A stretch of DNA of 64,000 nt, taken from positions 22,608 through 86,607 of IMG/VR virus record IMGVR_UViG_3300005613_000030; one strand, 5' to 3'. The number at the start of each line of letters is the position of its first letter. The first letter of the stretch is position 1. The DNA comes from a virus. The notes beneath the pieces are model-generated. The model ran no database searches. It was not told the DNA's origin and saw only the letters and a program-made list of their open reading frames with translations. Shown here piece after piece: positions 25,346 to 33,482 of the stretch. A program made the position numbers and the translations under genes.

Positions 25346-26800
25346 ATGAACAACGACATGGTTAATCAAATTTCAAATGGATTGAGTCAGGGTCTAGTGT
25401 CTCCAGAGGACGTTGAACGACTTAATAAGGCGATCACAGCAGGTTACGGCGGAGCCGGAAAACCTACGGATCTTACTTACGGCGGCGTACTTCAGGCAGA
25501 ATCACTTGAATCAACTCTAAAATCAATTACTTTCGACATGAAAAATCTTAAGTTTTGGCCTGCTGTTGCAGTAGACAAAGCTTATAACTTGTTCGAGCAG
25601 TACAACAGACTAGTTGGATACGGATCCGATTCTAGTCCTTACATGGGCGAAGGCGGAGCTCCTCAAGAAGAGGATTCTACTTACATTCGTGATGGACAGA
25701 GAATTGTATTCTTTGGAACACGAAGAAAAGTATCCCATCAAATGACTTTAGTTAGAACTACAGTAGGTGATGTTGTAGCTCAACAAGCTAAAGAAGGAAC
25801 AATGCATCTCCTAAAGAACATCGAAAGAGAACTTTATTGGGGACATGCTCATTTCGCTAATGTTGCTACTGGTGCTCAGAATGGATCAGTTTCCGATCTT
25901 CCTGCTAATTCAATTGCTATGAATGGTCTTCTTCAACAACTGTTGAAAGGCGACGATGATGAGCAACATAAATCAGGTGATTTCGCTGGTTTCGGAGATT
26001 TCCGATCAATAGCTCAAGATCTAGGCGGAAACGTTATGGCTCAAGATGATATTGAAGATCTATCAGTTATTGCTTTGGAAAACTTTGGTAATCCAAATGA
26101 ATTACATGCTGAACCTCTAGCTATATCTGCTTTTATTAAGCAATTTTATCCACAATTCAGAAGCGCTCCAGGAATGTCAGCGCAGACAGTTGGATATGAT
26201 GTGAATAAAATGACCACATCAGCTGGTACTGTAGATTTTAAACCAAATCTATTTTTACGTCCACGTTATCAAGCTCGATCAAGAGCCGTCAATGCTAATG
26301 CTCCTGTATTAGGTGCTGCTTCTTTCACAGCTGCTGCTGCTGGAACTGGTGGAAATATTCCTGCTGGAGATTATCAATATAAAATGACTTTTGTAAATGA
26401 CTTTGGTGAGTCAGCTCCTATTCAGTTATCTGGTGGAGCAGTTACAGTTGCAGCTGGTGAAGTTGTTTCTTTAACTTTAGCAAATGTTCCTTCAAATGTT
26501 AAATCTATAAAAGTTTATAGAAGTAATGCTGGTGGAGCAGTTGGTGCAGAGTATTTTATTGCTAACTATAAATTAGCTGGTAGTGTTTATGTAGATTCTG
26601 GAGCTAAAGAGCCAGGACTAGGTGAAGCTTTCTTACTAGATATGAGTGCTGAATGTTTACGCTTTAAGCAACTTTCCCCACTTAGTAAGATAAATTTCGC
26701 GATAGTATCTACTGCACTTGAGTTTGGTATTGTACTATACGGAGCTCTATTTGTTTATGCGCCGAGATTTAATTGCGTATTTAAGAATGTCGGTCGTTAA
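25346..26800 (+). CDS. Major capsid protein
   Basis: A 484-residue HK97-fold-type shell protein with its own AAGGAGAGA site. The N-terminal arm contains LNKAITAGYGGAGKPTDLTY, then GGVLQAESLE (26-55). The body (VFFGTRRKVSHQM, LERELYWGHA-like NIERELYWGHAHF) and ending (INFAIVSTALEFGIVLYGALF) resemble SPO1/Twort-group capsid proteins. Like them it has an Ig-like insert (about residues 325-435, GDYQYKMTFVNDFGESAP and YRSNAGG). A shift toward more C-ending and G/C-rich codons at the 5' end suggests high expression. A strong terminator follows. Confidence 0.9.
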   Translation: MNNDMVNQISNGLSQGLVSPEDVERLNKAITAGYGGAGKPTDLTYGGVLQAESLESTLKSITFDMKNLKFWPAVAVDKAYNLFEQYNRLVGYGSDSSPYMGEGGAPQEEDSTYIRDGQRIVFFGTRRKVSHQMTLVRTTVGDVVAQQAKEGTMHLLKNIERELYWGHAHFANVATGAQNGSVSDLPANSIAMNGLLQQLLKGDDDEQHKSGDFAGFGDFRSIAQDLGGNVMAQDDIEDLSVIALENFGNPNELHAEPLAISAFIKQFYPQFRSAPGMSAQTVGYDVNKMTTSAGTVDFKPNLFLRPRYQARSRAVNANAPVLGAASFTAAAAGTGGNIPAGDYQYKMTFVNDFGESAPIQLSGGAVTVAAGEVVSLTLANVPSNVKSIKVYRSNAGGAVGAEYFIANYKLAGSVYVDSGAKEPGLGEAFLLDMSAECLRFKQLSPLSKINFAIVSTALEFGIVLYGALFVYAPRFNCVFKNVGR

Positions 26801-26827
26801 TAACTAGTTGAAATTATTACGCAAAAT

Positions 26828-26853
26828 AGGGGTCACGTAAGTGACCCCTTTTT
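26828..26853 (+). terminator. Intrinsic terminator after the major capsid gene
   Basis: Stem GGGGTCAC / GTGACCCC (26829-26836 and 26841-26848) with loop GTAA, followed by TTTTT. It closes the capsid operon. Confidence 0.9.
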
Positions 26854-26925
26854 ATTTCCCTATATCAACATAGTTATATATCGTTATAGTACAACATAAT
26901 AAATATCAACCATTATGGAGTTATT

Positions 26926-27684
26926 ATGTTTAATCGTGAACGAACTAAAGAGCTTTTTGGATATGATTTAGATCTTTCAGTTACACGCCGTACTAAAAAA
27001 GAAATTGAGCAATCAAATGGTGTTGTTAGAAAGCATCTAAAAGTTGTAGATAATTGTCCTATATGCAATATTGAAAGAATTATATTACTTCGGCAATCAA
27101 GAAAAAATAAACCATGTAGTAAATGTTTCCATAATCTACCAACGACAATAGCGGCAAAAAGAAATCAAACTAAATTTGTATCTGAAGAGACTAAGCAAAA
27201 AATGAGAGATAATCATTGGTCTAAAAATGGTGGAGTATCTGCATTTAAAGGTAAAAAACATACAGAAGACACTAAAAATAAATTGCGATTACATAGACAG
27301 CGACAATGTTTAAATTACACAGACGAACAGTTAAAACAGTTTCATATTAAGGCATCTTGTACTGTTCGTAATATTTCAATAGAGGATTTTGATGGCTTCT
27401 CTTCTCCTAAAAACACATTAATTAGACAATCAGCAGAAGGTAAGCAATGGCGAATAGATGTCATGGCTAAAGCAAATTTTACTTGCGATAACTGTAATGT
27501 ACGCGGAAAGAGTTTAGTAGCTCACCATCTTGAGGCATTTCATTGTAATCCGGAATTACGTTTTGATATCAATAATGGTGTCTGCTTGTGTCGAGATTGT
27601 CATGCTGAATTTCATACACAATACGGAAAGCGAAATAATACTAAAATACAATATGAAGAGTTTCATTGTAAAAATAAAAGTTAA
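26926..27684 (+). CDS. Classical HNH endonuclease with NUMOD3 region
   Basis: A 252-residue HNH homing endonuclease of a different subfamily from the others here. Residues 45-65 hold CPIC and CSKC. The middle (SEETKQKMRDNHW, FKGKKHTEDTKNKLR) has NUMOD3-like motifs. The C-terminal nuclease is FTCDNCNVRGKSLVAHHLEA (180-199) with GVCLCRDCHAEFH (217-229), the standard HNH with two zinc knuckles. It sits alone after the capsid terminator, so it is a free-standing mobile nuclease. Confidence 0.9.
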   Translation: MFNRERTKELFGYDLDLSVTRRTKKEIEQSNGVVRKHLKVVDNCPICNIERIILLRQSRKNKPCSKCFHNLPTTIAAKRNQTKFVSEETKQKMRDNHWSKNGGVSAFKGKKHTEDTKNKLRLHRQRQCLNYTDEQLKQFHIKASCTVRNISIEDFDGFSSPKNTLIRQSAEGKQWRIDVMAKANFTCDNCNVRGKSLVAHHLEAFHCNPELRFDINNGVCLCRDCHAEFHTQYGKRNNTKIQYEEFHCKNKS

Positions 27685-27730
27685 TTCACTATAATCCTAT
27701 CTATTTTCATCAGTGGTGTTAATTGCTATT

Positions 27731-27739
27731 TGGTATAAT
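27731..27739 (+). promoter_or_regulatory. Extended -10 promoter before the GIY-YIG/kinase gene
   Basis: TGGTATAAT lies 17 bases before GTG 27757, which has a perfect AAGGAG site. Confidence 0.65.
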
Positions 27740-27756
27740 ATCATGAAGGAGATAAC

Positions 27757-28968
27757 GTGATTATATATAAAATAACTAATCTAATTAATAACAAAATATA
27801 TATAGGTCAAACAACACAGCCATTAAATTGTCGATGGAATGATCACTGTCATTCAAAAAGAAAAAATAACGCTATTACAAATGCTATTCGTAAATATGGT
27901 AAAGATAATTTCTCAATAGAGGTGTTAGCAACAGTGTACAAAACTGACGATTTAAATAGATTAGAGAAATTTTATATAGAAGAGTTTAACTCTTTGGCAC
28001 CTAAAGGTTACAATCTTAAAACTGGTGGTCAAGATCACAATCGATACACAGATGAAAGTAAAAAGAAAATGAGCAGTGCTAGAATTGGTACTACTATGCC
28101 AATTGATGTACGTAAAAAAATAAGTAAAACACACAAACAAAGATTTAAAGATAATCCGTTATTATCACAGCAGAGAAGTGAAATGGTAAAAAAAGCATGG
28201 ACAGATCCACAATACCGAATAAATAAGAGTATTAAGCAAAAAGAATATTGGTCTGATGACATTAATCGTAAACGGCATAGTGCAATAGGGAAACAACTTG
28301 TTTCTGATCCTGAATACTTAAAAAAAGTTAGCAATGGTGTTAAGAAGGCACAACAACGCCCAGAGGTAAAACAACGCATGGAACAATTTTATAAAACTAA
28401 ATGTAAAAAAGTTATCAATGATTTACAAGAAATATTTGATTCAATTAAGGATGCTGCAGAGGCATATGGTATTCAATCATCTTCAATCACAAAACAAATT
28501 CAAGGTGAATACAAAACAGCTGGTAAAAGAACTTGGAAATACTTAGATGACCGTCAAACAGTGTACATGTTAATTGGAGCTCCAGCATCAGGTAAGTCAT
28601 GGGTAGCAAATCAATTATTAGATCAATACGATTACGTATCGTATGATAAAAATCGTAAAAAAGACCATTTACAATTATTAGCTAATCCTTCTGATAAAGA
28701 TAAGTTATACGATCCGACATTTAAAATTAGTACAATGATCAGACGACATTCAGATGAATTTAATTTTATTATAGTATGTATTCACGAATCGGAAGATGTA
28801 TTACGAGATCGTATAGCAAGTCGAAATGGTCAATGGACCGACACAATATTAAAGCGAAATGAGCAAGTTCGTAAACGATATGAGAAATATGGAAATGGTG
28901 GGATTATTGGCACGTCTAATGAAGTATTAGAATATTTAAAATCGTTAAATAGAGTAAAAGATGAATAA
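27757..28968 (+). CDS. GIY-YIG endonuclease fused to a P-loop kinase domain
   Basis: A 403-residue fusion. Residues 1-95 are a GIY-YIG nuclease (IYKI, KIYIGQT, a conserved Arg in CRWNDH, and GYNLKTGG). Residues 100-225 are basic with NUMOD3-like helices (YTDESKKKMSSARIG). Residues 228-266 are NUMOD1-like (FDSIKDAAEAYGIQSSSITK). From 269 a P-loop domain begins: VYMLIGAPASGKSW (Walker A 274-281), then DRIASRNGQW, a kinase lid-like segment, as in polynucleotide or small nucleotide kinases. M271 could be the start of an ancestral stand-alone kinase. GTG start with AAGGAG. The next gene overlaps by eight bases. Confidence 0.8.
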   Translation: MIIYKITNLINNKIYIGQTTQPLNCRWNDHCHSKRKNNAITNAIRKYGKDNFSIEVLATVYKTDDLNRLEKFYIEEFNSLAPKGYNLKTGGQDHNRYTDESKKKMSSARIGTTMPIDVRKKISKTHKQRFKDNPLLSQQRSEMVKKAWTDPQYRINKSIKQKEYWSDDINRKRHSAIGKQLVSDPEYLKKVSNGVKKAQQRPEVKQRMEQFYKTKCKKVINDLQEIFDSIKDAAEAYGIQSSSITKQIQGEYKTAGKRTWKYLDDRQTVYMLIGAPASGKSWVANQLLDQYDYVSYDKNRKKDHLQLLANPSDKDKLYDPTFKISTMIRRHSDEFNFIIVCIHESEDVLRDRIASRNGQWTDTILKRNEQVRKRYEKYGNGGIIGTSNEVLEYLKSLNRVKDE

Positions 28969-29617
28969 ATCAGAACACATAATTAAACGTTATGAAAATG
29001 GACTAGTTCAATATGAACAGTGGCTAGTTAATGATCAGTTTCATAGAGTTGATGGCCCAGCTTATATTAGTTACCATAAAAATGGGCAAGTTAAATGTGA
29101 ACAGTGGCATGTTAACAGCCAGTTACATAGAGTTGATGGCCCAGCTTATATTAATTACTACGAAAATGGACAAGTTAGTTGTGAACAGTGGCGTGTTAAC
29201 GACCAGTTGCATCGAGTTGATGGCCCAGCTTATATTAGTTACTACAGTGATGGTGAGGTTGAATATAAACAGTGGTATGTTAACGACAAGCGGCATAGAG
29301 TTGATGGTCCAGCTTATATTAGTTACTATGAAAATGGACTAGTTGGATGTGAGCAGTGGCGTGTTAACGACCAGTTTCATCGAGTTGATGGCCCAGCTTG
29401 TATTAGTTACTATGAAAATGGACTAGTTAGATGTGAGCAGTGGCGTGTTAACGACCAGTTGCATCGAGTTGATGGCCCAGCTTATATTGGTTACTACAAA
29501 AATGGGCAAGTTAAATGTGAAGAGTGGAGAGTTAACGGTAAGCAATTAACTAACGAACAAATAGAAGAAATCAAATGGAGTTTACAATTTAACAAAGACT
29601 TAGAAGAGATACTGTAG
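28961..29617 (+). CDS. MORN-like tandem-repeat protein
   Basis: A 218-residue protein built of about seven 28-residue repeats of the form (E/K)NGxVxxEQWxVNxxxHRVDGPAYISY. The G-x-V-x2-E-x-W and HR-x-DGPA spacing resembles MORN/YwqK-type repeats found in bacterial and large-virus proteins, which form elongated beta solenoids. A short helical tail (NEQIEEIKWSL) caps it. The function is unknown. It overlaps the GIY-YIG/kinase gene and may have been acquired with it. Confidence 0.75.
   Translation: MNKSEHIIKRYENGLVQYEQWLVNDQFHRVDGPAYISYHKNGQVKCEQWHVNSQLHRVDGPAYINYYENGQVSCEQWRVNDQLHRVDGPAYISYYSDGEVEYKQWYVNDKRHRVDGPAYISYYENGLVGCEQWRVNDQFHRVDGPACISYYENGLVRCEQWRVNDQLHRVDGPAYIGYYKNGQVKCEEWRVNGKQLTNEQIEEIKWSLQFNKDLEEIL
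28997..29540 (+). repeat. 84-bp tandem repeat encoding the MORN-like units
   Basis: About six and a half in-frame copies of an 84-base unit with long stretches unchanged between neighbours (for example CGAGTTGATGGCCCAGCTTA). The high base identity indicates recent unit duplication or ongoing conversion, so copy number may vary between isolates. Confidence 0.85.
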
Positions 29618-29642
29618 AAACTGAAATTTATTTTTAAAATAG

Positions 29643-29648
29643 TATAAT
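29643..29648 (+). promoter_or_regulatory. -10 box before the 29679 gene
   Basis: TATAAT lies in the gap after the repeat protein, with AAAGGAG before ATG 29679. Confidence 0.45.
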
Positions 29649-29678
29649 CATATTAAATATTAACATCAAAGGAGTTTT

Positions 29679-29918
29679 ATGCAGGCAGCAAATAAAGAAG
29701 CAATATTAAAGTATTTACAAGATTTAACTGAAGTAGCACTTAAACATGGTATTATAATGGGGCAAGATTTAGCAACCATAAGTCAAACCCCTGATATGGG
29801 TTTACAAATTGGATGGGATGTAACAACACAAGAATATGTTGCAGTAGATAGCACTGGAGAATATAGAAATTCTACTTCTATTAATGTATCAGACGATACA
29901 GATACTGAAACACCATAA
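29679..29918 (+). CDS. Hypothetical 79-residue protein
   Basis: Own promoter and AAAGGAG site. A helical first half and an acidic Thr-rich tail (NVSDDTDTETP). No family is recognised. The 95 bases after it hold nothing identifiable. Confidence 0.55.
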   Translation: MQAANKEAILKYLQDLTEVALKHGIIMGQDLATISQTPDMGLQIGWDVTTQEYVAVDSTGEYRNSTSINVSDDTDTETP

Positions 29919-30013
29919 ATTGTATTGTGGTAAGTGATAACTTAATTTATTTAGATATTAAAGATATTTTTAATCTAATAGTAATAAAATTAAAATCTTA
30001 AAGGTTATTGCTG

Positions 30014-30190
30014 ATGAAAAATGACAATAATAAAAATCAATGTGAACAATGTAAAAAGAAATCGTCAGAATTATATGCAACAAATGCACATACACCATAT
30101 TGTGTTTTTTTATGTAGAAAATGTTATATAAAGAAACATGGTCAAGATGACTTCAATGAGTTTAATAAGTATGACACACACGATGATTAG
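30014..30190 (+). CDS. Small zinc-ribbon-like protein
   Basis: A 58-residue protein with CEQC at 10-13 and CRKC at 35-38, the spacing of a small zinc ribbon, and a charged tail. ATG 30014 has AAGG ten bases upstream; TTG 30008 is the alternative. It may bind nucleic acid or protein. Function unknown. Confidence 0.5.
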   Translation: MKNDNNKNQCEQCKKKSSELYATNAHTPYCVFLCRKCYIKKHGQDDFNEFNKYDTHDD

Positions 30191-30206
30191 TTTACACCAT
30201 AAATAA

Positions 30207-30215
30207 TGGTATAAT
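30207..30215 (+). promoter_or_regulatory. Extended -10 promoter before the 30232 operon
   Basis: TGGTATAAT lies 17 bases before ATG 30232, with an AAGGAAA site between. It probably drives the genes 30232-33060. Confidence 0.65.
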
Positions 30216-30231
30216 ATTTTAAGGAAACTTT

Positions 30232-30615
30232 ATGTCAAATGATCTAAAAGCAATTGCTCAACTTATTTGTAATCGACATGGGTATGAGATACAACATGAA
30301 ACAGAAAAGTCGATCTGTTTATCTCTTAAAGATAAAATTGCACGTATTGTAATAGTAGACAAAGATAATAATGCAAATGAATTAGATGTGACTTTTAGTT
30401 TAATAGTTCCACCATCTGAATCAGCTACTTTAATGCAGACATTAAATAAAATGTTATATGTTATAAATGTTAATCAAGATTTTTACTGTGCTCAAAATAA
30501 AAAAATATATCAAGGTGAAGACGCCATAACACAATATCAAGATGATATATATGCAGAGATAGAAGTAACGAAATATAAAAGCAGTTTTGATGATGGAAAA
30601 TATACTATTCAATAA
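30232..30615 (+). CDS. Hypothetical 127-residue protein
   Basis: A mixed alpha/beta protein with strong beta segments (KIARIVIVDKD, ELDVTFSLIVPP). No family is recognised. First gene of an operon with a nucleotide pyrophosphohydrolase-type gene. Confidence 0.65.
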   Translation: MSNDLKAIAQLICNRHGYEIQHETEKSICLSLKDKIARIVIVDKDNNANELDVTFSLIVPPSESATLMQTLNKMLYVINVNQDFYCAQNKKIYQGEDAITQYQDDIYAEIEVTKYKSSFDDGKYTIQ

Positions 30616-30626
30616 AAAGGGATACT

Positions 30627-31109
30627 ATGGAAGAGATTGTTATAAATTGTAAATGCTTAGATTGCGGTTTGCAATATATGAGTAAAGATATAGAATCTAC
30701 CTGTGTATGCGGTAGTACAAATCATGAAGTAATTAATGATTTTGGAAAAGTTAAAAAAAATTCTAATGAAATAGATGGTAATGCTCAAAGATTTAATGAT
30801 AATAAACTAATGATGAATCTTGTTCCTGTATCAGCTGTTAATTCACTAGCACGGGTATTAACGTATGGTGCTAAAAAATATGATGCTGATAACTGGAGAA
30901 GAGGTTTTAATTATAGTGTTCCATATGCATGCTTAATGCGCCATATGATGGCATTTTGGGATGGTGAAGATATAGATCCAGAATCAGGGCTATCTCACCT
31001 AGATCATGCTATAGCTAATTTAGCAATGCTAATTGAATTTGAACGTGAATGTCCACATCTAGATGATCGTTGGACGACACGCGTAAAACAGAATAAGGCA
31101 GAGAAATGA
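30627..31109 (+). CDS. dATP/dGTP diphosphohydrolase N-terminal-type (MazG-like) protein with zinc ribbon
   Basis: A 160-residue protein. An N-terminal CLDC / CVCG pair (11-14 and 27-30) may bind zinc. From residue 52 it follows the phage family described as dATP/dGTP diphosphohydrolase N-terminal domain: RFNDNKLMMNLVPVSA, YGAKKYDADNWRRG, LMRHMMAFWDGEDIDPESG and HLDHAIANLAML. Conserved E/D/H residues fit an all-alpha metal-dependent NTP pyrophosphohydrolase. It could trim the dATP or dGTP pool. Activity is inferred from family. Confidence 0.75.
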   Translation: MEEIVINCKCLDCGLQYMSKDIESTCVCGSTNHEVINDFGKVKKNSNEIDGNAQRFNDNKLMMNLVPVSAVNSLARVLTYGAKKYDADNWRRGFNYSVPYACLMRHMMAFWDGEDIDPESGLSHLDHAIANLAMLIEFERECPHLDDRWTTRVKQNKAEK

Positions 31110-32785
31110 AAAAAATAGCAAAAAAATCTAAGAAGACCGTAGTTAAAATTGCTTCAAAAGCAGAAGCAAAAAAGATAATTAAGAAAAAAGCTTCTGAAAA
31201 AAAGAAAGCAATTCGTCGAGATTACGCTAAACTACGTAAAAAGATGAAATCTGATCTTAGCATGGAAGACTTTACATTGAACACACAGTATACAATTGAT
31301 ATGTTAAAGTATCACTGGGGGTCATTAGCTGCATTAGATAAGGCAGCACGAATAAAATACCCTAATATGTTTTCAGATGTTAGAATTGAAAATATAATAT
31401 CTCCCAAGAAACGAAAAGCTCTTAGATCTACTATTGCTAAAAATCAACGATTTTTTATTACTACTGCTGTAACTAGTTGTGATTTAGATGTTACTGCTTA
31501 TAAAACAGCTAAATACTACTGTAAAAAAAATAACGCAAAAATGTTGATACTTGTGTCGTCTGATCCTGCTCATAACTTAGATAAAGACTCATTAGGTCGA
31601 ATTGATAAGCGATTAACAGAAGAATATATTGTTGTAGAAGATTCCACATTAAATTCAAATTTATTCTTATCTACTATTAAGTTATCTGCAAAACAAATTG
31701 ATCCAATAACTGGATTGAGTCGAATTGGTCAACGCGATGGTTCTTTTATTTTTGCATCACCGAAACAACGATTAAAAGGTACAGCAGTATCAAATCAAAA
31801 AATGCCACATTTTTTAATGACCACTGGTGCAATTACATTACCAGATTACTCCTCTACTAATTATATGTCTAATCGTACGGCTGTTATTGCAGATAGTGAC
31901 CATGTGATGGGTGGAGTAATTGTTGAAGTTGTTGATGATACTTATTTTCATTTTAGGCAAGTTCAGTTTGATAGTAAAGGTAAATTTATTGATTTAGGTA
32001 TTGAATATTCTAGTAGAGGTACTAAAAAAGTAGCACCAGAAGCTTTTGTATTAGGTGATTGGCATGCAGGTGATACATCACCAATTGCTAAACGGTGTTG
32101 GCAAGAAGTATGTGAACAGCTTAAGCCTAAAAGTATTATATTGCATGATTTATTCAATGGAATGTCAATAAATCATCATATTGATAACAATATTGTAACA
32201 CGTGCACAAATCGCTAAACAAGGATTATTAGATCTAGGCATGGAATTACAGCATGTACGAGATGATTTAAATGAATTATCTACGTGGGTAAATAAATTAG
32301 TTATCGTTAAATCTAATCACGATGAATTTTTATCTAGATACTTAGAAGAAGCTAGATATGCAAAAGATCCGCATAATCATGCAGTTAGTCTTAAGTTAGC
32401 TGATGCTATGGTTAATGACGGTAAGGATCCTTTAAAATTTGCGATTGTTGAGCTTTATGGTTTAAAGCGGTCTAATAAAATTAAATGGTTAGAGCGTGAT
32501 GAAGACTATAAAGTAGCTAGAATACAATGCGGTAATCATGGAGATAAGGGTGCTAATGGTGCTAGAGGATCAATCAAGAGCATGGAAGATGCATATGGCG
32601 ATTCGGTATCTGGGCACTCTCATAGTCCAGAGATATTAAGAGGTGCATGGAAAACTGGTACTTCGACTCATTTAAAATTATTATATAATAAAGGACCAAG
32701 CTCATGGATGCAAACATCATGTCTAATATATCCAAACGGCTCGAGACAATTGATCAGTGTGATCAACGGTTATTGGAAACTTTAG
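31106..32785 (+). CDS. T5 A1-like metallophosphoesterase (putative host-DNA degradation protein)
   Basis: A 559-residue protein with a Lys-rich start (1-50) and a central domain of unknown fold. The calcineurin-type C-terminal half holds GDWHAGD (about 317-323), HDLFNG, SNHDEF (about 403-408), GNHGDKGANG and SGHSHS (about 500-505). The combination and size resemble the A1 protein of T5-like phages, needed for early host DNA breakdown. The match is by motif order and length from memory. The start overlaps the preceding stop by ATGA. Alternatively it is a DNA end-processing nuclease. Confidence 0.65.
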   Translation: MKKIAKKSKKTVVKIASKAEAKKIIKKKASEKKKAIRRDYAKLRKKMKSDLSMEDFTLNTQYTIDMLKYHWGSLAALDKAARIKYPNMFSDVRIENIISPKKRKALRSTIAKNQRFFITTAVTSCDLDVTAYKTAKYYCKKNNAKMLILVSSDPAHNLDKDSLGRIDKRLTEEYIVVEDSTLNSNLFLSTIKLSAKQIDPITGLSRIGQRDGSFIFASPKQRLKGTAVSNQKMPHFLMTTGAITLPDYSSTNYMSNRTAVIADSDHVMGGVIVEVVDDTYFHFRQVQFDSKGKFIDLGIEYSSRGTKKVAPEAFVLGDWHAGDTSPIAKRCWQEVCEQLKPKSIILHDLFNGMSINHHIDNNIVTRAQIAKQGLLDLGMELQHVRDDLNELSTWVNKLVIVKSNHDEFLSRYLEEARYAKDPHNHAVSLKLADAMVNDGKDPLKFAIVELYGLKRSNKIKWLERDEDYKVARIQCGNHGDKGANGARGSIKSMEDAYGDSVSGHSHSPEILRGAWKTGTSTHLKLLYNKGPSSWMQTSCLIYPNGSRQLISVINGYWKL

Positions 32786-33060
32786 TGAGTAATTTGGAGT
32801 ATATGAATGCTCCTAATATTGGTAAATTTAAAGGGTATAATGTGCGATATAAGCTGTTAAAGATATTTAAAACTTTAGGCTTATCGGTACCAATTGAACA
32901 ATCATTTTCAGCTGGCACACCTGTATACATAGATGATAATGGCAATTTATCTGCAACTCCAGCTATAAAAGCTAATAATATAGTTATTCAAGTTGGTATA
33001 GCTTCTGGCTGTGAAGATCAAATTATTATTCAACCTCAAATAATATCTTTTAATTATTAA
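32785..33060 (+). CDS. Hypothetical protein after the A1-like gene
   Basis: From GTG 32785 (TAGTG overlap with the preceding stop, GGAAA upstream) it encodes 91 residues. The frame is open to ATG 32704, which would give 118 residues but overlap the preceding gene by 82 bases. It contains GTPVYIDDNGNLSATPAI, a Gly/Asp turn pattern typical of virion beta domains. No family is recognised. Confidence 0.55.
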   Translation: MSNLEYMNAPNIGKFKGYNVRYKLLKIFKTLGLSVPIEQSFSAGTPVYIDDNGNLSATPAIKANNIVIQVGIASGCEDQIIIQPQIISFNY

Positions 33061-33091
33061 CAGATATTTCTAGTCTGTTAACACTCAGATA

Positions 33092-33100
33092 TGGTATAAT
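33092..33100 (+). promoter_or_regulatory. Extended -10 promoter for the head-completion/virion operon
   Basis: TGGTATAAT lies 34 bases before ATG 33135, which has TAGGAG. It probably starts the unit 33135-38073. Confidence 0.65.
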
Positions 33101-33134
33101 AATTCTTATAGTTTTAGTAATTATAGGAGTTATT

Positions 33135-33467
33135 ATGTCTGTCCCCAAATCATCAATAAGAAAAGTTTACTCTAACAATGTCAATGATATAGCACAAGGT
33201 CTTAACGGAATTGTATTTCCGGGAGATGTTATTACTGATGATATTAGTGCTGCAGGTGTTAGTGTTGGTAAAGGTAATATCTGTCGAATAGAAGTCGGTG
33301 GTGCTGATATTTATGTCGCTTTTGGTGATAAAGATATAGCTGCTGTAGATGTTAATACTAGTCCGGCATTAAAATTAAAAGCTAATACTATATATCATGT
33401 GTTATCTTCTGATTTATATATACGCGCAAGTGTTAATCCGATTAGAGTAGAAGTTATTTATACTTAA
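33135..33467 (+). CDS. Small beta-rich virion-like protein
   Basis: A 110-residue protein, nearly all beta (VGKGNICRIEVGGADIYVAF, then LYIRASVNPIRVEVIY), similar in texture to small phage head or tail decoration proteins. No specific family is recognised. First gene of a virion operon. Confidence 0.6.
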   Translation: MSVPKSSIRKVYSNNVNDIAQGLNGIVFPGDVITDDISAAGVSVGKGNICRIEVGGADIYVAFGDKDIAAVDVNTSPALKLKANTIYHVLSSDLYIRASVNPIRVEVIYT

Positions 33468-33482
33468 TATATGGAGTAATTA

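Noticed and set aside
28997-29540. CRISPR-like array
   Set aside because: The 84-base units are contiguous, in frame and without spacers; they encode protein repeats.
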